This document shows, piece by piece, positions 58,052-64,000 of a stretch of 64,000 nucleotides of DNA (its first letter is position 1; every line of letters begins with the position of its first letter). Both the position numbers and the translations under genes were made by a program. Source of the DNA: Candidatus Thiothrix putei. Its GTDB lineage: Bacteria; Pseudomonadota; Gammaproteobacteria; Thiotrichales; Thiotrichaceae. Below the pieces are notes generated by a model, which ran no database searches, had not been told where the DNA came from, and saw nothing but the letters and a program-made list of their open reading frames with translations. The stretch spans positions 3,826,001 through 3,890,000 of the forward strand of contig CP124756.1 in assembly GCA_029972225.1 (NCBI GenBank). The letters are read 5' to 3'.

Positions 58052-58342
58052 ATGGTCAGCGTGCTTCGCCTCCAATTATGCCTATTTGTTGGGTGGATAG
58101 TATTCCAACCAGCAATGGCCTTATCAGAAAAAGGGACTCAAACCCTGCAACAAGCCAATAGTAGCGTCACGACAGAAGTTATTGATGTGCAAGATCCGTT
58201 AACATCACCCAGCTCAAATGATTTCTTACCAAAACTGCTTGGTTCACACTTGTATTTGTATTTTCTCCAGTCAGATCAATTCATCACCCTACAGGGAGTA
58301 GTCGAATCCCTTTGGGCAAAACACATGATAAAAAAACAGTAA
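58052..58342 (+). CDS. Small secreted protein of unknown function
   Basis: A 96-residue product with a signal peptide (SVLRLQLCLFVGWIVFQPAMA) and a short mature part of about 72 residues, with a Ser/Thr/Gln-rich first half and a hydrophobic aromatic stretch (SHLYLYFLQSDQFITLQGVV). No family recognised. It has a good start context (TAATAGGGATATTGTAATC) and two terminators directly behind it. It follows the response regulator and Hpt genes and has phased repeats upstream, so it is a likely target of that system. Confidence 0.6.
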   Translation: MVSVLRLQLCLFVGWIVFQPAMALSEKGTQTLQQANSSVTTEVIDVQDPLTSPSSNDFLPKLLGSHLYLYFLQSDQFITLQGVVESLWAKHMIKKQ

Positions 58343-58359
58343 GTTCTCCTTACTCGACT

Positions 58360-58391
58360 CACCAAGCTGCGCCAAAATTGGTGGGTTTTTT
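58360..58391 (+). terminator. First of two tandem terminators
   Basis: CACCAA and TTGGTG form the stem, followed by GGTTTTTT. Confidence 0.7.
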
Positions 58392-58394
58392 GAC

Positions 58395-58431
58395 AGCCCT
58401 ACTTACTCCCCTGTAGTTAGGGCTTTTTTTT
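58395..58431 (+). terminator. Second of two tandem terminators
   Basis: AGCCCTA and TAGGGCT pair around a 16-base loop and are followed by a run of eight T. Tandem terminators isolate the rph operon downstream. Confidence 0.8.
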
Positions 58432-58456
58432 ATCACTATTGTCTCTCTGCATAATC

Positions 58457-58485
58457 GTGAAACCCACACACAGGATGGGTATAAT
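58457..58485 (+). promoter_or_regulatory. Probable promoter of the rph operon
   Basis: GTGAAA (58457-58462), a 17-base spacer and a perfect TATAAT (58480-58485), 38 bases upstream of the rph ATG. The sequence ATAATCGTG occurs at 58451 and again at 58481, a direct repeat that may be an operator. Confidence 0.5.
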
Positions 58486-58523
58486 CGTGCCTCTCTTATC
58501 CACGCGACACAAAAGGAACCCCG

Positions 58524-59240
58524 ATGAGGCCAAGCGAACGCGCACCCGACCAAATGAGAACGGTCAAATTTACCCGCAACTACACCTGCCATGCTGAAGG
58601 CTCGGTATTAGTAGAGTTTGGCAACACCAAGGTGCTGTGCACGGCTACCGTAGAAGACCGCCTACCCGGCTGGTTAAAAGGTAAAGGCCAAGGCTGGGTA
58701 ACTGCTGAGTACGGCATGTTGCCGCGTGCCACAGGTTCGCGCACTGCGCGTGAGGCGACCAAAGGCAAGCAAGGTGGGCGCACCATGGAAATTCAACGCC
58801 TGATTGGACGCGCCTTACGCGCCGTGGTTGACCTTGAAGCACTGGGCGAATTCCAAATCACCATCGACTGTGACGTGATTCAAGCCGACGGCGGGACGCG
58901 CACGGCTTCAATCAGCGGTGCTTACGTCGCCTTGTGTGACGCGATTACTTGGCTGCAAAAAAACCGCCGCTTGAAGAAAAACCCATTGCACGGGCAAATC
59001 GCGGCGATTTCCGTCGGCATTTTTGACGGTGTGCCAGTGCTGGATTTGGATTACGCTGAAGATTCCAAGGCCGAAACCGACATGAACGTGGTGATGAACG
59101 AAGCCGGACAATTCATCGAATTGCAAGGCACTGCCGAGGGTCACGCCTTCCGCCGCGACGAACTCGATGCCCTGCTGGCATTAGCAGAAAAAGGCATTCG
59201 GGAAATCATGCAAGCACAACAACAGGCATTGGAATCATGA
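58524..59240 (+). CDS. rph: Ribonuclease PH
   Basis: A 238-residue phosphorolytic exonuclease that trims tRNA 3' ends, the same length as in E. coli. It has [51 protein letters not shown] and [16 protein letters not shown]. It begins a four-gene operon with four-base overlaps (rdgB, gmhB, plsC). Confidence 0.97.
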   Translation: MRPSERAPDQMRTVKFTRNYTCHAEGSVLVEFGNTKVLCTATVEDRLPGWLKGKGQGWVTAEYGMLPRATGSRTAREATKGKQGGRTMEIQRLIGRALRAVVDLEALGEFQITIDCDVIQADGGTRTASISGAYVALCDAITWLQKNRRLKKNPLHGQIAAISVGIFDGVPVLDLDYAEDSKAETDMNVVMNEAGQFIELQGTAEGHAFRRDELDALLALAEKGIREIMQAQQQALES

Positions 59241-59836
59241 GTCAACGTATCGTATTAGCCTCCGGCAATGCCGGAAAACTGCGCGAATTCAACGCAATGC
59301 TGGCGGATTTAGGCATTGAATTTGTGCGCCAAAGCGAATTTGGGGTGCAAGATGCCGACGAAACCGGTTTAACCTTCGTCGAAAACGCCTTAATCAAAGC
59401 GCGTAACGCCGCCCAACACACCGGAATGCCAGCCATGGCAGACGATTCCGGCATTGTAGTCGATGCACTGGGTGGTGCGCCGGGGTTATATTCTGCCCGT
59501 TACGCAGGAGAACACGGCGACGATGCTGCCAATAACGCCAAACTACTACAAGCCTTGCAAGACGTGCCGGATGCGCAACGCACCGCACGTTTCTATTGCT
59601 GCATCGTTTACTTGCGCCACGCTGAAGACCAATTGCCGATCATTGCCGAAGCCAGTTGGGAAGGTCGTATTCTGCACAGCTTAAGCGGGGCAAACGGCTT
59701 TGGTTACGACCCCTTGTTTTACGTGCCTACCCACGGCTGCTCGTCCGCCGAATTACCGCCGGAAGAAAAAAACCGCATTAGCCATCGCGGGCAAGCGTTA
59801 CGCAAGCTACATGAATTGCTGGAGAAAGCCGGGTGA
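59237..59836 (+). CDS. rdgB: dITP/XTP pyrophosphatase
   Basis: A 199-residue HAM1-family enzyme that hydrolyses non-canonical purine triphosphates. It has [54 protein letters not shown] and [12 protein letters not shown]. It starts inside the last codons of rph (ATGA). Confidence 0.97.
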   Translation: MSQRIVLASGNAGKLREFNAMLADLGIEFVRQSEFGVQDADETGLTFVENALIKARNAAQHTGMPAMADDSGIVVDALGGAPGLYSARYAGEHGDDAANNAKLLQALQDVPDAQRTARFYCCIVYLRHAEDQLPIIAEASWEGRILHSLSGANGFGYDPLFYVPTHGCSSAELPPEEKNRISHRGQALRKLHELLEKAG

Positions 59837-60378
59837 AACTCATCATCCTTGACCGTGACGGCGTGATTAACGAAGATTCCGATGCGTTCATTAAAACGGT
59901 GGACGAATGGATTCCTATCCCCGGCAGTATCGAAGCCATGGCACGCTTGTATCAAGCCGGTTACACCTTAGCCATTGCCACCAACCAGTCAGGCATTGCG
60001 CGGGGCTACTACGACGTGACCACCTTGAATGCCATGCACGCCAAGTTGCACGACTTACTCGCGCAACACGGTGGTAAAGTGACTTATATTGCCTATTGCC
60101 CTCACCTTAGCAGTGATCATTGCACTTGCCGCAAACCCAAACCCGGAATGCTGCTGACGATTGCCGAACACTTTGGCATAGCACCGCATCAAGCCACCGT
60201 TGTGGGCGACTCCTTACGCGATTGGCAAGCCGCAGCAGCCGTTGGCGCAGCGTATGCTCAAGTGCGCACGGGTAAAGGCTTACATACACTCGCGGATGGC
60301 AAATTACCGGCTGACATTCCCGTATTTAATAATCTAGCCGCTTACGCCGACTCACTTCTAGGAACAATACCTACATGA
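59833..60378 (+). CDS. gmhB: D-glycero-beta-D-manno-heptose 1,7-bisphosphate 7-phosphatase
   Basis: A 181-residue HAD phosphatase for LPS heptose synthesis. It has LDRDGVINEDSD, ATNQSGIARGYY, the zinc loop YCPHLSSDHCTCRKPKPGML and VVGDSLRDWQAA. It starts with GTG at 59833 overlapping the rdgB stop, and itself overlaps plsC by four bases. Histidinol-phosphatase relatives are similar, but this motif set fits GmhB. Confidence 0.93.
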   Translation: MKLIILDRDGVINEDSDAFIKTVDEWIPIPGSIEAMARLYQAGYTLAIATNQSGIARGYYDVTTLNAMHAKLHDLLAQHGGKVTYIAYCPHLSSDHCTCRKPKPGMLLTIAEHFGIAPHQATVVGDSLRDWQAAAAVGAAYAQVRTGKGLHTLADGKLPADIPVFNNLAAYADSLLGTIPT

Positions 60379-61112
60379 ATGCACTCAACACGCTTTGGCT
60401 AGGCACTCGTGCCGCAATCTTTTGGGTAGGCTTTGCCATCAGCACCCTACTAGCAGGCTTGTTAACCCCGGTGGCATGGCTGTTTCCGCTTAAATATCAC
60501 TACCCTGCCGCCACCTTGTGGAATTGCTTTAATCTCTGGTGGTTAAAGGTAACGTGTGGCGTGAAATATCACATCATCGGACGCGAAAATATCCCAACCG
60601 ATAGTGCCTTCATTATTATGTCCAATCACCAGTCGACATGGGAAACCTTAGCTATCCCCTGTATTTTCCCTCAACAATTAAGCTGGGTAATGAAGCGCGA
60701 ACTATTGAAAATTCCCTTTTTTGGCTGGGGATTGCGCCTGATTCGCCCAATTGCGATTGATCGTAATGCAGGCAAGGCTGCCGTCAAGCAAATCTCCCAG
60801 CAAGGTAAAGCCTTGTTGCAAGAAGGCATCAGTATCGTCATATTCCCTGAAGGCACACGGGTAGCCCCGGATACCACTGTACCGTTTAAAATAGGTGGGG
60901 CAATCCTTGCCTCTCATTCTGGTTTTCCCGTCGTACCCGTTGCCCATAACGCGGGTCTGAGCTGGCGGCGTCATGCTTGGATCAAAAAACCCGGTACGAT
61001 TACCATCAGCATCGGCCCAGCCTTTGCCACGCAAAAGCTAAAAACGGATGCCATAAACCAGCAAGCACAACACTGGATCGAGACAGAAAAACAACGTCTA
61101 GCGCCCCCCTGA
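60375..61112 (+). CDS. plsC: 1-acyl-sn-glycerol-3-phosphate acyltransferase
   Basis: A 245-residue membrane acyltransferase that makes phosphatidic acid. It has an N-terminal membrane segment, the catalytic motif MSNHQSTWETLAI (HxxxxE in place of HxxxxD), and the substrate site VIFPEGTRVAP. The Glu variant is common in this subfamily. It is the last gene of the overlapping rph operon; a globin gene follows after 40 bases. Confidence 0.93.
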   Translation: MNALNTLWLGTRAAIFWVGFAISTLLAGLLTPVAWLFPLKYHYPAATLWNCFNLWWLKVTCGVKYHIIGRENIPTDSAFIIMSNHQSTWETLAIPCIFPQQLSWVMKRELLKIPFFGWGLRLIRPIAIDRNAGKAAVKQISQQGKALLQEGISIVIFPEGTRVAPDTTVPFKIGGAILASHSGFPVVPVAHNAGLSWRRHAWIKKPGTITISIGPAFATQKLKTDAINQQAQHWIETEKQRLAPP

Positions 61113-61152
61113 GGACTGGCAAACGTTTTACTATTGAAGGATGAAGTAACCA

Positions 61153-61545
61153 ATGAACTTACCAACCCTAACGCATTACGACATGCTCGGCAAAGAAGAG
61201 GGTGTGCTGCGCCTCGTCAACCGCTTTTATGATGTGATGGATGAGTTACCCGAAGCCTGGGAATTGCGCAAAGTTCACCCGCAAGATTTGCAATCAGCAC
61301 GTGACAAGCTATTTAAGTTTTTATCAGGATGGTTAGGTGGCCCCGGTTTGTATGAAGCTGAATACGGACATCCCCGTTTGCGAATGCGCCATGCTCCTTT
61401 TCCCGTGGACATCCAGATGCGCGATCAATGGTTAATGTGTATGAATGTCGCCTTAGATGAACAGGTAAGGGATGAACTGTTCAAGATGCAATTAAAATCT
61501 GCCTTTGCCAACGTAGCCGATCACATGCGTAACCGCGCAAATTGA
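61153..61545 (+). CDS. Group 2 truncated hemoglobin
   Basis: A 130-residue globin of the TrHb2 type: HYDMLGKEEGVLRLVNRFYD, the YEAEYGHPRLRMRHAPFPV segment containing the proximal His, and RDQWLMCMNVAL with the group-2 Trp. These proteins bind oxygen or NO; a role in nitrosative or oxygen stress is family-level inference. Confidence 0.92.
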   Translation: MNLPTLTHYDMLGKEEGVLRLVNRFYDVMDELPEAWELRKVHPQDLQSARDKLFKFLSGWLGGPGLYEAEYGHPRLRMRHAPFPVDIQMRDQWLMCMNVALDEQVRDELFKMQLKSAFANVADHMRNRAN

Positions 61546-61636
61546 ACAACTTTTATTCTGGAAAGCACAATAAATGGATATTTTCGGCATTTCTGCTAAA
61601 TTCATTTAAGCATAAACATAGAATGAGGAAAGTTGG

Positions 61637-62260
61637 ATGAATAAATATTTACCTTTGGTAAGTGTAGCGATATTACTATGCAGCAATGCCGCATTGGCGG
61701 GTTCACCGAAAGCACCTTATATCGGTGCAGGGGTAGGGATTAATACATCCGTCGACGACAATGACCTGAGTAGCACTTGTGGTGTTGGCGGTGTCGCCTG
61801 CCGTGAAGTGTGTGATACAGATAAAGCGATCAATGCTTATGCGGGTTATCCACTTAGCCCCAATTTGGGTGTGGAAGTCGGCTATACCGATATGGACTAC
61901 ACCGCTCGTATCGAACAGGAAGGCGGTGCAGTGCGTGGAGACCAGCAATCTAAGGCGCTGACATTAAGCGCCATCGGTAGAAAACCGTTAACGCAAAACG
62001 TCGGTGTTTTCGGTAAAGTTGGTGCAGCTTATTGGAAAAGTGAAGTCGTGAGCACAGCAGGCAATGCCGATGACTCTGGTGTAACCCCTACGTTGGGTGC
62101 GGGCGTAGAGTATAACTTCAGCGAACACTTTGGTGTTCGTGGGGGTGTTGACCATTTCTTCAACATGGGCGAACAGTCCAAATTGATTGAATCAGGTGTT
62201 GTTGGTACGGCTGATACTGGCATTACCACAGCAACCGTTGGCCTGCACTATAATTTCTAA
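61637..62260 (+). CDS. OmpA-like outer-membrane beta-barrel protein
   Basis: A 207-residue protein with a signal peptide (YLPLVSVAILLCSNAALA) and eight-stranded barrel-type alternation: APYIGAGVGINTSV, NLGVEVGYTDMDY, GVFGKVGAAYWKSE, TPTLGAGVEYNFSEHFGVRG, ending in ATVGLHYNF with the C-terminal Phe needed for BAM assembly. An extracellular loop has three cysteines (CGVGGVACREVCD). Specific function unknown. A strong terminator follows. Confidence 0.85.
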   Translation: MNKYLPLVSVAILLCSNAALAGSPKAPYIGAGVGINTSVDDNDLSSTCGVGGVACREVCDTDKAINAYAGYPLSPNLGVEVGYTDMDYTARIEQEGGAVRGDQQSKALTLSAIGRKPLTQNVGVFGKVGAAYWKSEVVSTAGNADDSGVTPTLGAGVEYNFSEHFGVRGGVDHFFNMGEQSKLIESGVVGTADTGITTATVGLHYNF

Positions 62261-62296
62261 GTCATTAACCTTGAATTGGTTGTGATATTTGTCTTG

Positions 62297-62326
62297 AGCC
62301 GGGAAATAAATTTTCCGGCTTTTTTA
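62297..62326 (+). terminator. Rho-independent terminator after the barrel gene
   Basis: AGCCGGGAAA and TTTTCCGGCT pair around TAAA, followed by six T. Confidence 0.88.
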
Positions 62327-62530
62327 TGCGTAATCGCTCCCACCTCCCACACCGTCTTAAGATTATTTTTTGAGCTTGCTATTTGTCATAAATAAAATCT
62401 ATTATTTGGGGCAATAAAATCGACCGAACTAGCGCAATCCTGACAAGATGCACTATATTCAAACTTGGCATTGACAGGGGCGTCACGCCAAGACGCAATA
62501 ACACGATGGTTGCCACTAAGAAAAAACTCA

Positions 62531-63748
62531 ATGAATAAGAAAAAGACCCATTCATCTTTACACAGTTCCCCCCTGATTCTTCATGGGCAGATCGCGTTTT
62601 TATCGCGGCATGGGTCTACTTGGTTTTTAGGAAATGCCTTTGCGGCCAGTCTGTTTATCTTATTACGTTGGGTTGACAGCGATGAAAACATGCTATTACT
62701 AATAGTGTGGTATGCATCTATCCTTGCCACCAATGTGATGCGCTGGTTATTTGGACAACGATTCTTACCCTCACAGCACTATTCTCTTGAAGAACTACAG
62801 GAATTTGGGCAGCGTTACCTCACTTACTCCACGCTAATCAGTGCGCTATGGGGAGTATCCGGCTTTATTCTGTTTTCACAAACGATATCCACTCAAGCTG
62901 TGCATATTTTATTATTAGCCGGTGCCATTGTTGCCGCCATGCCCGTATTAGCCTTATCCAGTTTTGCATTGTACGTGCAAATTGGTGCGATTCTTCTGCC
63001 AGTGACGCTCAATTTATTGCTACTCGGCGCGGCACCACAACAATCATTAGCCTTAGCCACCCTCCTCCTTGCCGTCTTGCTGGTGATGGCCTCACGTTCC
63101 ATTACCAGTCTACTCAATGATCTTCATGCGGTACAAATACAGGTTCAGGAACAGGCTCATACGGATCCCGTCACCCAAATTTCCAACCGCCGTTATTTTG
63201 ATAGCACCTTTAAAACAGAGTGGCGACGTGCGGCACGTGAAGGTAAACCACTGTCTCTGTTAATGATTGATGTTGATTATTTCAAGCGTTACAACGATAA
63301 ACATGGGCATCAAGCAGGTGACCAGTGCTTACAGATTATTGCACAATGCATTAAAGCGGTAGCGCGGCGTGCCTCAGATGTTGTGGCACGTCATGGCGGA
63401 GAAGAATTCGTCATTTTGTTACCGGATACCAGTTTAGAAGATGCTGTATTACTGGCTGAACGGGTACGCAAAAGCGTAGAAGACCAACGTGTACCACACT
63501 CTGACGGTGCTATTCCTCGCATTGTTACGGTCAGTGTCGGTGTCTCCAGTTGCACCCCCAATACACCCCATAATGCTCAAGCCCTGCATGATGCAAGTAT
63601 CGTGTACCCCGCCATGCTCATGAATGCGGCTGATCGGGCGCTGTATCGGGCTAAGCGTAATGGACGCAATCAAGTAGCAAAAGAAAGCTGTGGAGAGGGT
63701 ATAATCCAGCTTAATCTTCCAAGCACTGCGGTGACTCACGCAGCGTAA
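62531..63748 (+). CDS. Membrane-bound diguanylate cyclase (GGDEF)
   Basis: A 405-residue protein started at the ATG at 62531. About six membrane helices fill residues 25-200 (AFAASLFILLRWVD, HILLLAGAIVAAMPVLALSS, LALATLLLAVLLVMA). The C-terminal GGDEF domain has DPVTQISNRRYFD, DVDYFKRYNDKHGHQAGD, an intact active site RHGGEEFVIL, and the inhibitory site RASD five residues before it. It should make cyclic-di-GMP with product inhibition. Confidence 0.92.
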   Translation: MNKKKTHSSLHSSPLILHGQIAFLSRHGSTWFLGNAFAASLFILLRWVDSDENMLLLIVWYASILATNVMRWLFGQRFLPSQHYSLEELQEFGQRYLTYSTLISALWGVSGFILFSQTISTQAVHILLLAGAIVAAMPVLALSSFALYVQIGAILLPVTLNLLLLGAAPQQSLALATLLLAVLLVMASRSITSLLNDLHAVQIQVQEQAHTDPVTQISNRRYFDSTFKTEWRRAAREGKPLSLLMIDVDYFKRYNDKHGHQAGDQCLQIIAQCIKAVARRASDVVARHGGEEFVILLPDTSLEDAVLLAERVRKSVEDQRVPHSDGAIPRIVTVSVGVSSCTPNTPHNAQALHDASIVYPAMLMNAADRALYRAKRNGRNQVAKESCGEGIIQLNLPSTAVTHAA

Positions 63749-63770
63749 GCAAGATGCTCACTTAAATACC

Positions 63771-63787
63771 TGTTACAACTTGTTACA
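63771..63787 (+). promoter_or_regulatory. Two TGTTACA direct repeats ten bases apart
   Basis: TGTTACA at 63771-63777 and again at 63781-63787, about 115-130 bases before the gene at 63901. Same motif and spacing as upstream of the small secreted protein at 57931. Confidence 0.5.
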
Positions 63788-63812
63788 AAAAGTTTTCTCT
63801 TGGTTAGCAAAA

Positions 63813-63844
63813 ATAGCATTTTTTTATCGCAAAAAACATGCTAT
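63813..63844. terminator. AT-rich hairpin after the GGDEF gene
   Basis: ATAGCA and TGCTAT flank T-rich and A-rich arms to form a long weak stem. It may end the GGDEF transcript, or it may lie within the promoter of the next gene. Confidence 0.4.
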
Positions 63845-63900
63845 ACATTACTGCCTCACCTTTTAGAAAAAACACAAGAAACAGGAATTTGCTGGCTTCC

Positions 63901-64000
63901 ATGAATATTGATAGAGAACTTGTCATTGCCGAGTTGGAGCAACTTATTGCCAGCCCCAACTTCCGTTCGAGAAAGGTCATCAAATCGTTCTTACAATATG
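63901..64000 (+). CDS. Start of a gene cut by the right edge, possibly a regulatory protein
   Basis: An ATG at 63901 opens a frame to the end of the window (33 codons: MNIDRELVIAELEQLIAS, SPNFRSRKVIKSFLQY). The acidic helix followed by an SxxFRxRxxxxxFLxY element resembles the N terminus of TPR-containing regulators and adenylate cyclases. AGGAATTT upstream is a weak ribosome site. Too little is visible to name it. Confidence 0.5.
   Translation, partial: MNIDRELVIAELEQLIASPNFRSRKVIKSFLQY

Overview
The window reads as a chromosomal segment of a gammaproteobacterium. The gene families, a complete H+-type F1Fo operon in the order atpIBEFHAGDC, argH beside an algZ/algR-type pair, trxA-rho, and the chain htrA-like/mutL/miaA/hfq/hflX all fit this. 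Periplasmic rhodanese-like and thioredoxin-like proteins, thrombospondin-repeat OmpA proteins and dispersed palindromes suggest a Thiothrix-like member of the Thiotrichales. That genus-level placement is inference. No rRNA, tRNA, CRISPR array, transposase or phage gene was seen.

Layout. 1-5350: the start of an AmpG-type permease, then a 949-residue collagen-like Gly-Ala-Thr repeat protein, a family 2 glycosyltransferase and a DUF2288 gene. 5375-10600 (minus): a secreted rhodanese-like protein and a small secreted protein, then a compact FkbH / acyl carrier protein / MaoC-SDR fusion / hexapeptide acyltransferase cluster, probably for an unusual acyl decoration of a glycan. 10767-13567: dtd, a proline iminopeptidase, PPK2, and elaA on the other strand. 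13664-20860: a beta-oxidation block (thiolase, dehydrogenase/hydratase fusion, acyl-CoA ligase) interrupted by two AT-rich genes of unknown function. 20913-25920: a DUF2058 gene, a DUF4143 AAA ATPase, an EVE plus PD-(D/E)xK nuclease protein (the best candidate here for a little-described restriction or defence module), and a ubiB-family kinase.

25980-32839: two large OmpA-type envelope proteins, a small membrane protein, rsmA and a DUF1840 gene. 32905-39853 (minus): the ATP synthase operon, with a good sigma-70 promoter in front of atpI. 40077-47464: a periplasmic thioredoxin-like protein, an algR/algZ-type two-component pair diverging from argH, then ileS-lspA. 47644-55923: a Deg9-like protease, mutL, miaA, hfq and hflX on plus, facing rho and trxA on minus. 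56067-64000: a DUF3108 protein, an orphan response regulator with an Hpt protein, a small secreted protein, the overlapping rph-rdgB-gmhB-plsC operon, a group 2 truncated globin, a beta-barrel protein, a diguanylate cyclase and the first 33 codons of another gene.

Two themes recur. First, palindromic repeat elements sit inside coding sequences in frame (the beta-oxidation fusion gene, and mutL twice), and another palindrome contains the hflX stop codon. Second, TGTTACA-type direct repeats with 10-bp spacing lie upstream of both the small secreted protein and the last gene, and may be a binding site for the orphan response regulator.
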